The position numbers and the translations under genes were made by a program. A DNA stretch of 64,000 bases, taken from assembly GCF_026210795.1 (NCBI RefSeq), contig NC_089435.1, forward strand, positions 248,001 to 312,000, read 5' to 3'. The DNA is from Rhizophagus irregularis. Lineage: Eukaryota; Glomeromycota; Glomeromycetes; Glomerales; Glomeraceae. This document shows, one piece after another, positions 34,136 to 46,203 of this stretch. Positions within the stretch are counted from its first letter, which is position 1; each line of letters starts with the position of its first letter. The notes under the pieces are model-generated. The model did no database searches and was not told the DNA's origin. It saw only the letters and a list, made by a program, of their open reading frames with translations.

Positions 34136-37100
34136 TTCATACAATTCTGTATTGCCCAGTACCTTAAATTACCGATCCATAAGATAAAGCATAAATCAAT
34201 TTATAATATTTTTTTCTTTCTTGAACATTATCTGACGGTATTTTTAGTTTATAGGCACATATAATTAATTTTACTATTTTATCATCTTTTTTTTGCTTTA
34301 CTGATATAAAATTTAATGTTTAAATATCTGATTTTATGAATTTTGAAAAATAACAACTAATATGTTTTATGACTTTTAAATTTTTAATTGAACGTCAATT
34401 TTGTAATTACTATTTATTGATATTGTTTCGTTAATACTTATAAAGAAAATTTGAATGAGTAATTATTGGATGAATTTTGGACTTTGAAAATCTTTTAACA
34501 AAATGTTTACGAATTAATAATGTTGTATAGCTTGCTTTATTAATACTCGCGCAAGATCTTTTATAACGCTCGCACAAAATCTTTTTTAGTTAAAACGAGC
34601 AGGCAATTGTATTTGGAGATCTAATAAACTTATAATTTACAGATTTCATTATATTGTCTCCAAGTTCTTAATGACACCTTCAGTAAAATCACCTTCAAGT
34701 TCAATTTTAAACAATATTAACTCCCCAAAAATTCAGATTATCTATCAGGAATGTGCAATCTAAAAGCAACTTTTTGTCATTAGCAATAATTATTCTGAGT
34801 GTAGTACTATAAATGTTAACCTGCAAAACATAATTAGATTCATATTTCTGTAAAGTATAATTCAATTATTTTCGCGTATTTCACTTCTTTAATAACAATT
34901 TTTAAAACAATGTTAAAGCTTTTATTTATAATTTTCTTTCTTTTAGTAATATCTACATCTTAAAACTTCAATAGTGATTTTTTGTTTTTTTTAAAAAAAA
35001 AGAGCTGTGACGCCATTATTCCAAGTTTCCAATTCAATCGGGTCGGGTCAAACCTGTAACCCGACTCAAAACTTTGAAAATCTCATATTTCTTTTTTACA
35101 ACTCCTTACGATCCATTACGATCCATTATACGAAACATGACGCTAATATTAAACATTTTTACGTGACATTCAATACAAAATGACGCAAAAAATCAAAAAA
35201 TATGTAAAATAAAATATTGCTTGCTCTTGGCCAGTTATAAACATACAACTGTTACTCCTGAACACCACGTAGAGGTGGCAAGCTTCGTTCAAGGAAAAAG
35301 AAACCACTTACCTGTAATCTTAATACAACCAGTTTATAATTAATAGGATTAAAAAAAAACAATAATATTTGGGTTATTAAGAACAAAAATTGAGCAGAGA
35401 CGTTCGGACATATAGATATATAATATAATAACTTTCACAACCTGACAAATTCTATATGAAAACTGTGTTTTTTTAGTTATGTTCTGGCCCCAGATACAAC
35501 TACTTATGCACACATGCATTAAAAACAAGAAAGAAAATTATAAAAGAAAATTATTTACGTAAAAATCAAAACAAATAAAACAAATAATGCACATGTGCAT
35601 CAGAACAAGAAAGAAATTATTTTTGTAAAAATCAAAAATAAGCTTTCTCATTCCCCCATCTAATTATTTGGTTTACATATATACACAATACGTACTATGT
35701 ACATACATACATAAAATACGTACGTATATATACGTAATGTGGGAAAGTCGTTCGAGCAATAAACACAGGTTTCTCTACTCAATTTTATTAAAAAATTTGT
35801 TTATGTATGGCTTTAACTTTTTTAAAGTTTTTAGCGTGGAGTTGGTCGTACCTACGGTTTAAAATGAGGTGTGGAGTTGGTTGTACCTTACCTATTACCA
35901 TACATAACAAGAAAAAAAATAAAATAGAAAGGCGAGAAGAATAAGAAAGGAGAGAGGAGTTAAAGAGAATAAGAGAAAAAAGTGGCTATTTTATATTTTA
36001 ATCATGTATCACTTAACCATGATGAGTCATATTATAAACATGTGAACTCCGTAGTATAAAAAATAGATATTTAATCGTAAACATGTGTTTGCAATAATTT
36101 TTCACGTAATCTTGTATATGACGTCAAATTTATATACTATTTCAGTATTTACTGTGGGCGTTATATCATTACATCATTACATCATTAACCACGATCTCAT
36201 ATTCATTAAAGCAATCTAAACTTTGGCTATATTCAAATAAAATGGCCACAAGTAGAGAAATCGTTCAAATAAACAAGTTAACGATCCATTAGATAAAGTG
36301 CGGAATAGGCTAGTAATGTTATCCTTTTGGTTATAAAATTTATGACAAATTAAAATTTTTATCATTTTAAATATTGGGAATCTCTTCCTCAATGAATTAC
36401 TTTATTATATAATAATCATTATATTTGTAATTAATGATTTTATTATAGAAGTTGCGATAAAAGTAATTTTTAAACATCTTAAGTATAAAATTTTTAAATG
36501 ATTATTATGATTATTGAATTTAGTTTGAATTAGTTTTCCAGTTATCATATCATAATTTTATTTTGGATGCGTTTTTAGGTCTATTCTTTATCAATAGACA
36601 CTTCTTCTTCGATAGCAGATGGTTCTTTACTGATAAGAGTACTTTTATATTTCTTAAAACGTATTTTATTTGCTTTTCTAATTGGAACCAGTGTTTATAT
36701 GAATTATATATACCCATTTTGTTACTGTTTTGTATATTAAGAAACAAAATATATTAAAATCATTAATACGACCTTAATAAACATAATATAAATACTTGCC
36801 TGGTACGACTAGAAAATTTACTAGTTAATGAAAACTTTGTAGACATACTGTAGTACATAAAAACTAATTTTTACTAAAATGGTTGAGTAAGAAGTTGTTG
36901 TTTGATTTGGGCATCTAAAAAATATGAACTATCTTTTATATGTGAATTTTTATAAATATTATGCTTAATCAAATTTTCGATCAACAAAAGTCAAATAGCC
37001 ACATTATTTCATTGTGTTTTGTTTTTCTTATTAAAATAGCAGGCAAACTATTCCTTTATGTATGGGATTAGGTTGTAACGAGGCTATATAGTATAGATAT

Positions 37101-37914
37101 ACACTTTTGTTCTTGTCTATATAAGATAAACAGGTTTGACCAATCTTATTCTCGATTAGAAAAATAGGTGTCCTTTTTTTTTAAAAAAAGTATTAACTAA
37201 TCTGACATCCCATATTTTTTTTCACCGAGGTGCCACACGTGGTGCAGGAATGTTGAGTCGTTTGGCCCTATCAGAAAAATGATCACGTTTCTGAGTGAGT
37301 TTCTTCGGAATAAAAACTAGAAAAAATGATCATTTATCGGAGTGAGTTTTTTCCAGAATTTTTTTTTTATAGGGGAGTGCTTATCAAGTATGAAATAAAA
37401 TTAACAAACAAAGGTTCTAAGCAAATATAGAACGATCGACTAATATTTATCACGTGATTAATATTTATTTTTATTACTATAGGTACTACGAAATGTAAAA
37501 ATAAATAATACTAATATGGTAGATTGTTTCACCTATTTTTGATTTAATAGTAAATTATTAAAAATTAAGTGGCTCTGTTGCCAAATCATATTAAAATAAG
37601 CCTAAAAAAGACCAAAAAGAATTGAATGACTGCATAATACTGTATAAATCATAAATGACATAGTTTAACTGTTAATTTATTTGAGATAATATATTTTAAT
37701 TTTTTTGTAGTTTAGAGTCGCGGTTAACTAAAATGGTAGGTGTCAAATTGTGGAGCTAAAGCATGTACTGTTACATTGGGATTTCATTCTAAATAGTTAC
37801 ATTTTCTATAACCAAGAATTCGGATAATTCATTATTTGATAATTTTATAAATACGTACTATATAATAGTATATATAAATGAGGCTTGTATATAATCTTAG
37901 TTCATTGATTTTTG
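34136..37914. other. Intergenic DNA, one doubtful exon
   Basis: No supported gene in about 3.8 kb. On the minus strand at about 34640-34825 a coding-like piece follows a TTTTGCAG acceptor-like site (VNIYSTTLRIIIANDKKLLL, then DCTFLIDNLNFWG) and meets a stop. I do not recognise it. A short direct repeat (GTGGAGTTGGTYGTACCT) occurs at 35836 and 35871. Confidence 0.35.
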
Positions 37915-38030
37915 GAGAGTAGGTTGAATATTCATATTATCAAAAGATTTTGTTGAATGATAATTTGTTGATAGTTCAGGCTTAGGAAATTTATTCTGAA
38001 GCGCAGGAATTTGTAATAATTATCTTGATT
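37915..38030 (-). pseudogene. Deleted relic of the Q/N-rich gene family (block 3)
   Basis: The minus strand reads IPALQN, directly followed by a tail-like ELSTNYHSTKSFDNMNIQPT segment. This is the family's N-terminal and tail pieces with the conserved module deleted between them. It lies head-to-head with the copy at 39286. Confidence 0.5.
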
Positions 38031-38036
38031 CATATA

Positions 38037-38199
38037 CCCTATAAAAAATTTTATCCGTTATTTCTGTAAAAACTCCGTAAAAATGAGCCTTGTAAATAAT
38101 TCGATAAATTCCGTGATATAAGGTTATTAATTCCGGAAATATGAGCCTTTTATGGAAAAAAGACGGAATATAAAAAACGGATCGACTTTTTTTACAGGG
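38037..38199. mobile_element. CCCTATAAAA-type MITE, TSD ATA
   Basis: A 163-bp element begins CCCTATAAAAAATTTTATCC and ends CGACTTTTTTTACAGGG, with ATA on both sides (38034-38036 and 38200-38202). Most of it is similar to the element at 26862. Confidence 0.85.
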
Positions 38200-39285
38200 A
38201 TAACGTTTGGAGGTATCTCAGAGTTATTTTTAGTTTGACCTATTGATAAATTAAAAAATCTTGTTGTAGCATGTTTCAATTGTTTCAATTGTTTCATGAT
38301 TTTTTTTGTGAATTTTAAAATATGAGAGAATTTTTTCGAAAGAAACTTCGTTCCGAATTTCCGAATGGCAAAGTAGATAGGATAAAAGTATGACGTAGAA
38401 CCGATGATTAGTTACATCTTTTTTCCTTATATATCAAGAAAATATCACACAACATGATTAAGTAACTAAAAGAGCGGATTGTGAACCTTTTTTTTGTTTT
38501 TCACGTTTTACCAAGATTATCAAATTTGTAATAATAAATAGGATTACTTGTACGGCACAAAGTAAGAACAAATGTAATAACAATCAATGATCATTATGTT
38601 ATAACAATCGTCTGTACACGCCTTTAAATATATTATGCACCGTATCTGTTTTAAAAAGGATCGTTATTTGATATACTAATAAGGTTATGAAAGAGGTCCG
38701 AATGCTTAACGAAAGTAATAATGTACAGTACGTACAAATCGTTATTGATCATATTCGACGAAGATTTAACTATCCATAAACTAAAAACAGCAAATTAATG
38801 AATTTAACAGTTACTTTTAATGGTAAGATATTTAAGGAAATTTTGTATCATATGGGATCACTTGATGATCGACATTCCGATGTCAAATCCACTTCTTCGA
38901 TGTAATGATTAATTGTTTATGACAATCAACTATCATACTTAAATAACTACCAATTCAACTCAATGAAACAATTAAACTTGGCTGGGTTAATCACGATATA
39001 CTTTGTTACGTGAAAATATGAAAATATCATATGATATTAAATAATTTACCTGCAACTAATTAATTGTAATTTTACATAGGTGATCAACTTTATACGTTAC
39101 GCAAACAAAATAAAAGTGAAAAAGAAACCCACCCCAAATATAAATAAATACATGACCCCATTCTTTTCTTTTTTAAAAAAAATTTGAAATTCTCATAAAT
39201 ATACATTATAAACTAACGGTATTTTAAAAATTGTTAGAAACTGAATTCAGATAACCGTGTCACACAAGGTTATTCTAATTTACCA
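38200..39285. other. Duplicated 5' region of family copy 3
   Basis: No separate gene. About 38650-38850 is similar to 8740-8960 and 15240-15430. The leader near 39180-39240 is similar to those of the other family copies. Confidence 0.5.
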
Positions 39286-40207
39286 ATGAATCAAACTAAC
39301 TTCGGCATACCTTCAATTATTGACAATAATAATAAAAACTTTCAATACGCTTCAAACTCTGATCCGAATTCAGATACTTCGAATATTAATAACATTAATA
39401 CAACTGCTCCTGCACTTCAAAATTTTACATATGAATTTTATCTTCCTTTACCAAATGATACACGTATTTATCATGTTACTTATACCGAATTAAATTTAAT
39501 AGAAATCGCGCTACTCTTGAATAATAGAATTGATTTATCTCACATTCCCAACCATCGACTTCCGTACCATTATAATGTACAACGTTTAATTAGGCAAGAA
39601 ATTATTCAACAATCTGTTGGCTATCAACAAAACACCATCCCATGACAATCTTTTGATACTATTGATATTCAACCAATTTTCCAAGAGCATCCAGACGACA
39701 ATGCTTACGATGTATCTTCAATTCCTTTTATTCAACAATCTCTCGAATATCAACAAGAAGCCGTCCCACAACAATCTTTTGATAATATAAAATTTGAATT
39801 TTATCTTCCTTTACCAAATGATGTATATATCTATCATGTTACTTATACCGAATTAAATTTAACAGAAATCACGCAACTCTTAAATAATAGAATTGATTTA
39901 TCCTACATTCCTGATCATCGAATCCCATATCATTATAATGTACAACATTTAATTTGGCAACAAATTGTTCGACAACCTGAACCTAATTTTCAAGAATATT
40001 CAGATAATAGTGCTTACGATATATCTCCCATTCAACAACCTGTTGATTATCAACAAGATACCACCTACAACAATCTTTCGATGTTATATAGATATTCAAC
40101 CACTTTTCCAAGAATATTCAAATAATAATACTAACGATGCATCTTCAGTTCCTCCAAACAGTCCTGAAGATGGATACAATGGAGTTCAATCACATCAAAA
40201 TAACTAA
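39286..40207 (+). pseudogene. Q/N-rich family copy 3, stop and frameshift
   Basis: Starts MNQTNFGIPSIIDNNN, a divergent N-terminus, then the module (YEFYLPLPNDTRIYHV through HIPNHRLPYHYNVQ). The frame is stopped by TGA at 39643-39645, where the relatives have a Gln codon. It continues in frame through a second module (KFEFYLPLPNDVYIYHV through YIPDHRIPYHYNVQ), then loses frame in the QDTT tail near 40065. The original frame is regained as DIQPLFQEYSNNNTNDASSV and the usual PPNSPEDGYNGVQ end, with a stop at 40205-40207. The two-module layout matches the copies at 18916 and 56892. Confidence 0.7.
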
Positions 40208-40744
40208 GTCTAAACCTAAATTATCATTAATTTAAAGTATTAAGATATATGTCATTATATGATTTAAGAAAGATAATTATACATTACAATTTAACATTTC
40301 ATGTTAATATAAATTCAGAATTTATATGTTTCACTTAATAAGCTTTTTATTATATTTATGTTTTTTTTTGATATCGCCTGGGTTTTTTTTTCAAATATGT
40401 CACATGATGTACAATATATAGAGTAAATTTATTAATCGGCTGACGGTTGATTTTTTAACTTAGCTAATTTTTGATCGGTTAAACTTAAAAATTTTATCGC
40501 AAAAAGATATTTAAAAAAAATTTTTTTGCAAACATATTTATTCAAAATAATCGTATCTAATGATATTTTATTTACAAATATTAAAATTTAAGTCACACAT
40601 TTACGATTTTAAAGAAAAAAATCACCGTATTTATTTTTTTAATGAAGTGATATAAATAAAAGAATTAATAACAATAAATAAAAAAGATAAACCGTAAATT
40701 GGTATCCAATCAAAATCTCGACAATCACTTGCACGACTAACACA
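40208..40744. other. 3' flank of family copy 3
   Basis: The first 60 bp are similar to the sequence after 9926 and 57879. The rest is A+T-rich with no gene. Confidence 0.4.
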
Positions 40745-40960
40745 AGATCGACAACAAAATCTCGACAATCCAAAATCTCGGCAATCCAAAATCCTGACAA
40801 GTCATTATATCGACAATTTTATGATGTGTGTTTCTAATAAAATAATTTTTGCAATATGTAATATTTAGTTTAAATGTGTTATGATTTTGTCGGAATTTTG
40901 ACTTGTCAGGATTTTGACTTGTCAAGATATTGGATTGTCGAGATTTTGTTGTCGGTCTTG
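40745..40960. mobile_element. Fold-back element with internally repeated arms
   Basis: The left arm (GACAACAAAATCTCGACAAT plus two CCAAAATC-type repeats and CCTGACAAGTCA) is complementary to the right arm (TGACTTGTCAGGATTTTGAC, then ATTGTCGAGATTTTGTTGTC). The arms themselves contain 15- to 18-bp direct repeats. Ends near ACAAGA; no clear target-site duplication. Confidence 0.65.
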
Positions 40961-40989
40961 TATCAGTCGCTCAAATGATTTTCGAGATT

Positions 40990-41960
40990 TCGTACCAAAA
41001 CCAAGTAAATTACAATGATCAAGGAGAAAGATGCTAATAAAAAAAATGAAATAGCAATGGTGTAATGGAAAGTAATAGAAGATGAAAGGGAGTAAAAAAG
41101 AGTAATGAGAAGTAATAGGAAACAAAAAAAAGAAATAGGACATGGTGAGAGATGAAAAGGAGTGGCGAGAGACGAAAAGAAGTGATGAGAGACGGAGAGG
41201 AGTGATGGGAGATGAAAAGGAGCGATAAAAGAAGTGATGGGAGACGAAAAGGGAGACGAAAAGGAGGGATGGGAGACGAAATAAGTGTTGGGAAGATGAA
41301 GAGGAGTGATGAGATACGAAAAGGTGCGATGGGAGACGAAAAGAAGTGATGGGAAGATGAAAAGAAGTGATGGGTGACGAAGAGGAGTGATGGGAGACGA
41401 GAAGGAGTGATAAGAGACAAAAAGAAATGATGGTAAGTAAACAGGAGAGAAAAAGAGATAATGGAAAATGAAAAGATGCAATAGAAAATAATGGGAGACG
41501 AAAACTCCCCACTCTCGCTGTGCAATGAAAGTGTCCAGACAAACCGGCATCAAATGACGCCATTCGAACCAAAAGAAATAAAACGAAAAACAAAAAAGAC
41601 AAAGGAAAAAGAAAAGGATGATGAAAAATGATGAGAGACAAAAGTAAAGAAATGATCATGATAGGAGGTTGGGTAATAATAGGAAACCAAGTAAAAAATA
41701 AAATCATAAAGTAAAAAAAATGAAGTTAGTAAGAAATGAAATATAAGATAGAAACGAAATAAAAAAGAATAAATAAAAATATTTTTATTAATTGTAGAAC
41801 CGAAAAAACTAAAATACCAAAAGAAAAAAATGAAATAAAATTAGTAAACCCAAATATGAAAGAGAAACAAATAAAAAAGAATAAAAAAAATGAGTAAGTA
41901 ACGAAACGTAAAGTGAAAAACAACTGAACCTTAATTGCAGAACCGGAAGGACTAAAGGAC
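40990..41960. repeat. Homopurine minisatellite
   Basis: The plus strand is almost purely purine over much of this interval. From 41140 to 41450 there are many copies of a GGGAGACGAAAAG-AGTGAT-like unit of about 20 bp, with single-base variants. The minus strand is open in three frames (SHHSSSSPITSF-type peptides), which marks low complexity rather than genes. Confidence 0.85.
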
Positions 41961-42390
41961 CTAAAAATAATGAAATAGAGTTAGTAAGACTACAATTGCT
42001 ACATCATTTTGAAAACGATAATAATCTATTTTAAGAATAATTTACTATTTGAGATTAGACGAACATCTATTTACTACCTTTATTTTCATTTGATAGATGA
42101 TGGAATCTTATAAGCTCAAAATAATTAGATAATTCGTTTCACTTCAATAGGTTTATATTTTCAGTGGATATATAAACGTGGTTCTTGTCATACTTCAGGA
42201 TTATTATAATTGCTTTTTTTTTATAATATAAAATAAGTGCTCTCCTTTCTTTAAATTCTATATCTAAGTTTCCTGTAAAAAAAAAAAAAAAAAAAAAAAA
42301 ATTCCTTCGAATATTAAAAATACGAAAAACAAAGATTCTTATTCTGAAAATTACAACGTTACAGTCGTTACATTAAAATTTCCTTTTATT
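41961..42390. other. Duplicated segment (block 3) with a poly(A) tract
   Basis: Similar to 10850-11200 and 25990-26460. Contains a run of 25 A at 42277-42301. No gene. Confidence 0.5.
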
Positions 42391-43180
42391 AGAGCTTTGA
42401 ACTGGATAACCCTAATGCTGTTATGGGGTTATCCGTTTCAAAAAAATTGTATCCGAATACCCTGTGTCAGTTAGTAACGGATAAATCCGAATGAAAATTA
42501 TAAGATATTCGGATTATCCTAAGCTTACAGGCGCAGCAATTATCCACACATATTTATTTATTATAATTAATTCAAATAAATTTATATTTATTACATTTTC
42601 GCTCGATTTAATTTTACTTAATCAATTAAACATCATATCAACCATGTTACAAAGTATTAATGCTTCAAACAAGTCTTCTTTCATTGAAGTTCTTTTAGCT
42701 GTCATTATCAAGCCTGCATCTCTAAATACATGTTCACTTGCGCCTGACGTTGCTTGAATTTGATAAATATTTTCTAGCAATTTGGCTAAAATTGGAAACT
42801 GTCTTTGATTTGCATTCCACCATTTTAGAGAATCTTGGTCCCTAGGAATCTGAGCTATTGCAAGATATTGTTCAACCTCATCATCTCCATTTTCTTTCTC
42901 AGATAGTTCCTCTTCATATTGTATTATTTATATTATTTTGTGCTAGTGTAGTTTCTTTATTATTATCACTAGTAGCCATTTTTAGAAGAGTTAAAAGCTT
43001 AAAAATAACAATTAAGCTATAAACTATTATTAAACCTGGGATATCCGAAAGTATAATCCGGATAATCCTATATAAAAAAAATCAATATTCGGATACTCTA
43101 TAAAAACAATCCGGATATATAGGCTAATAGGATAAATCCTAGAGTATTCTAGTTACATTACCCGTTAAGGAAAGCTCTAG
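42391..43180 (-). mobile_element. Internally deleted hAT transposon derivative
   Basis: Short inverted ends (AGAGCTTT and AAAGCTCT) with subterminal GGATAACC/GGATTATCC-type words enclose the two ends of a hAT transposase gene on the minus strand. The flanks continue the duplicated host segment seen at 11189/11460 and 58510. The target duplication is eroded. Confidence 0.65.
42622..42978 (-). pseudogene. hAT transposase remnant with dimerisation domain
   Basis: The minus strand begins MATSDNNKETTLAQNNINNT and then meets a stop. In another frame it encodes the C-terminal hAT dimerisation region: EVEQYLAIAQIP, DSLKWWNANQRQFPILAKLL, then SGASEHVFRDAGLIMTAKRT, ending NMVDMMFN and stop. WW, the FPILAKLL block and SxxSEHVFRDAGxIMTAKRT are the family signature. 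The zinc finger and catalytic core are deleted. Confidence 0.75.
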
Positions 43181-44289
43181 CTATATCTCTTACAGTTGTT
43201 AATCAACTTAATAAAATAAAAAAATGTTTACTTACATAAATCGTCATCTGAGGCTGAATTTACTTAATAAAATGACTCAGAGAATAATAAATGTCGTAGA
43301 TTTTTATGATATTAGAAAGTTCTAAACGAACTTAAATCGCTCAGTTACTTTAGTCCTTTAAACTTACTTTATTTGTTGAAGAAAATATATTTTAAACAAT
43401 CAAAAAATTGAGATCCTTTAATTATAAGTTAAAGATTTATTAGATTTATTCTTCTAAAGTTACATGAAGTCGCGGTAACTTGAATTGGGAAATGGAATTT
43501 CAGCTGATTTGGGCGCTTTGTCAGATCTTTTTTCAATTTTCAATTGTTCAGGTGTTAATCTATTGATGATTTTATTTTCTCATGAATTTACGTTAATAAA
43601 TAATTTTTTTTTTCGTTTTTTAAAAAAAAAACTTTTTCAAATAATCATACTCACTTTGAATTCAAGTGATTCAAGATTTTCTTCAGGCCGAGTAACTACT
43701 AGCACCAATTAAAAGAGAAATAATTCCAAGTTTTTGTTAAACCCAATTCCATTAATATTCAGTTGTTGAAAAAATTAAAGATCAGAGTTTTAAAAGGTTG
43801 AATGATATAATAACGTGGCTTCATCTAAGATCCTCCAATTTTTTTTCAACTTTTTTGAATGATTTGCAACTGATTCACCGCGACTTTCCGATTTTGCCGA
43901 TTCTCTTATATTTGGTAAGAAAACTAATATAAAGATAATTAATACAATAATTACAATAATTATCTTTTAATATAAAAACTCTTAATAATTACCTTTCGAT
44001 AATGGACACCACATAAAATAATCCCAATATTAAATAGAGATTTAGTATTCTTATATATTCAAATATAATATAATGTAAATTTAATTATATGATACACACC
44101 TCGATTTCAGCATAAGCAGGTTCATTGTAAGTCAAGTTCTAATGATCAAACAAACTATAACGCGTTTGAAATCCAATGAAAGAACTAAACACGATTGATG
44201 TAATACTGATGAATCTTCGATATCTACAAACTAAAATTATTACTATATTTTCGTATCACAGTAATTCTGCAAATGTTTTAGCATTAGTA
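43181..44289 (-). pseudogene. Unknown multi-exon gene relic (block 3)
   Basis: The minus strand carries RLTPEQLKIEKRSDKAPKSA, continuing EIPFPNSSYRDF (about 43465-43560). This is the cleanest copy of the C-terminal exon of the unknown gene of blocks 1, 2 and 4. Degraded ESAKSESRGESVANHSK-type sequence is near 43860-43910, and an AEIEV-like piece at 44100. It is interrupted by the MITE at 44290. No complete frame. Confidence 0.45.
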
Positions 44290-44568
44290 CACTAGTAAAA
44301 AAATGATTTATCCTACACATATCTTACACATATTGGGTACTCAAAATGTAGAAAATCATACATAAATAATACACATATCATACACATATCGGGTACTAAT
44401 ATATATATCATACATATATCAGGTACCTGATAGGTATACTATATATATAAATACCCGATATGTGTATGATATGTGTATTATTTGTGTATGATTTTCTACA
44501 TTTTGAGTACCTGATATATGTAAGATATGTGTAGGATATGTGTAGGATAGACCATTTTTTTACCAGTG
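44290..44568. mobile_element. 279-bp fold-back MITE, CACTRGTAAAAAAATG termini (copy B)
   Basis: Same length as, and almost identical to, the element at 22471. It is flanked by GTA on both sides (44287-44289 and 44569-44571). It interrupts the NANT exon of the unknown gene relic, for which 13055, 27760 and 59569 serve as empty sites. Confidence 0.9.
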
Positions 44569-44896
44569 GTAAATGCCTCAAGATGAAATATTTCTTGCAT
44601 CAAAGTCTTATTTTTTTTAATAATATATAAAAAATTGTTCTAGCAAATACTATGTATAAACATTTTTTACTTCGATATTGATACCCCTTATTACATTCCA
44701 TTTTGTGGGCGTGTTTTTCTCATCATGGGTAACAATAGGCATCAGACCACTCAAAAAACTGAGATAAATATACTCTGCGCGTTATCGATAGTCACGTGCA
44801 AAGTGACAAATAGATGTCACAGTTGTCACACAGATATTGCAAGTCACATGATATTAGTAAACCGAGTAACAAATCAGGAATGTTTCTATACATACA
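44569..44896. other. Non-coding DNA between MITE and retroinsertion
   Basis: Remains of the duplicated segment. It ends with TTTCTATACATACA (44883-44896), the left target duplication of the next element. Confidence 0.5.
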
Positions 44897-45246
44897 GAAT
44901 GGTTCCTATTCCCCTTTGGTTGATCTTGTGCACTTCTAATTTTCTACATTCTGGTGGATGGTCGTCTTATGTTCGACAACCTAGTGTTATAGAGTTAAAG
45001 TTAAATAATTTCATTTGTTTAACAGTTAAAATTTTCTTTTTTTTTAGTTAATTTTTTTTATTTTCTCCTTTTTCCAATAATTCGCTATAGACCGCAGGCT
45101 ATGCCTTGTGTTCTTTTAGAATAGCAGGCAGGGCGACTACACTGGCATCTCCAGTTGTGATTGGGTACATTCTTGTAGTTTATGTTTTTCTCATTAAGTT
45201 GTATGACTCCAGTCGTGTCTAATTTTAAAAATAAAATAAAATAAAA
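44897..45246 (+). mobile_element. Retroposed fragment with A-rich tail and 14-bp TSD
   Basis: Direct copies of TTTCTATACATACA (44883-44896 and 45247-45260) bound a 350-bp insert ending in an AAAATAAAATAAAATAAAA tail. These are the marks of LINE-mediated retroposition. The right flank (AATTGACATCATTCAAAAAA) matches 7730, which has no insert. The insert encodes nothing that I recognise, so it is either a LINE 3' end or a SINE. Confidence 0.75.
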
Positions 45247-45260
45247 TTTCTATACATACA

Positions 45261-45880
45261 AATTGACATCATTCAAAAAAATGTTCAGAGGACAGAAATT
45301 TTTTTGGTAGTTAATATCTTACTTATATATCATCACTATATGGCTATATTCCATATCCTTAGACAATTTGACTTGATGATGAATGTTCATTTACCCTCGT
45401 TAAAATATAATTTATTCTTATAATCAATTTCTTAAATAAAAATAGAGTTAGGACAAATAAATATTTTTATAATAAATAATAATAATAATAATAAAATAAT
45501 GTAAAAATTATAATGTAATCATCCACCCAAATCCATTCTTTAAAAAACTAAAAGGTTTTGGATTGTAAATTAAATCTTTAAATGAAGCATATTGGTGATT
45601 TAAAAATAAAAAATAAAAAAATAAAATATTCAAATTTTTTTTTTAATTTGATTACATTAGCATAAATTAATATATTTATCTTAGCATGTACATTTGTACT
45701 TATACATTAAATAGAATAAAGTTAGAAGACTTTAGTTTATCAAGAAAAAAAATAACTGTTCATTATATTTAAAATAAAAGTCAATAAATATAGATTAAAT
45801 ATAATTAGCTATTAAATAAGTATAAAAAATTTTACATTTTATTATTGAAATATTATTATTTTGATAATTTATATCTCATA
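45261..45880. other. Duplicated 3' flank of the Q/N-rich relics, without the gene
   Basis: 45261-45600 is similar to 7730-8060 and to 13424-13520 (TGGCTATATTCCATATCCTT, AAAATATAATTTATTCTTA, AAGGTTTTGGAT), but the relic that should follow is missing after about 45600. The rest is A+T-rich. Confidence 0.55.
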
Positions 45881-45889
45881 ATTGGAAAA

Positions 45890-46115
45890 GTTATAAAAAA
45901 AAGATTTATTTAAATTACAAACTAAGAAACTTGTAAAATATTACTTATTACTACTCTGATCTTAGTGTTTTAAATAATTCTAAGTATAATAAAAAAAAAG
46001 TGAATATAAATATTTAAGCTAAAAAAAAAGAATTATTTAAATTACAAACTAAGATACTTGTAAAATATTTTACTACTCTTGCCTTAGTGTTTAAATAAAT
46101 CTATACAGAATAAAA
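45890..46115. repeat. Tandem duplication of about 120 bp
   Basis: Two diverged copies share TTATTTAAATTACAAACTAA, CTTGTAAAATATT and CTTAGTGTTT-AAATAA. They lie just beyond the 3' end of the kinase gene. Confidence 0.75.
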
Positions 46116-46203
46116 TAAAAAACAATTTCTTTTGAATGCGTAATATCAAATATCACTTAAAAAAAGCTATAAATTTTTTTAAAAATAAACTGACAATGAT
46201 TAG

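Noticed and set aside
36550-36757. Overlapping open frames on both strands
   Set aside because: Short, mutually overlapping, low-complexity and without family resemblance.
37262-37380. Possible CCCTATAAAA-type element
   Set aside because: Only the end words match (CCCTATCAGAAAAA and TTTTATAGGGG). The arms do not pair further, and no duplication is seen.
40922-41707. 261-codon minus-strand open frame and two overlapping ones
   Set aside because: All three minus frames are open because the sequence is a homopurine minisatellite without A/T-rich stops on that strand.
44725-45051. 108-codon open frame with ATG
   Set aside because: It crosses the left border of the retroposed fragment at 44897, so it is a chance fusion of host and insert sequence.
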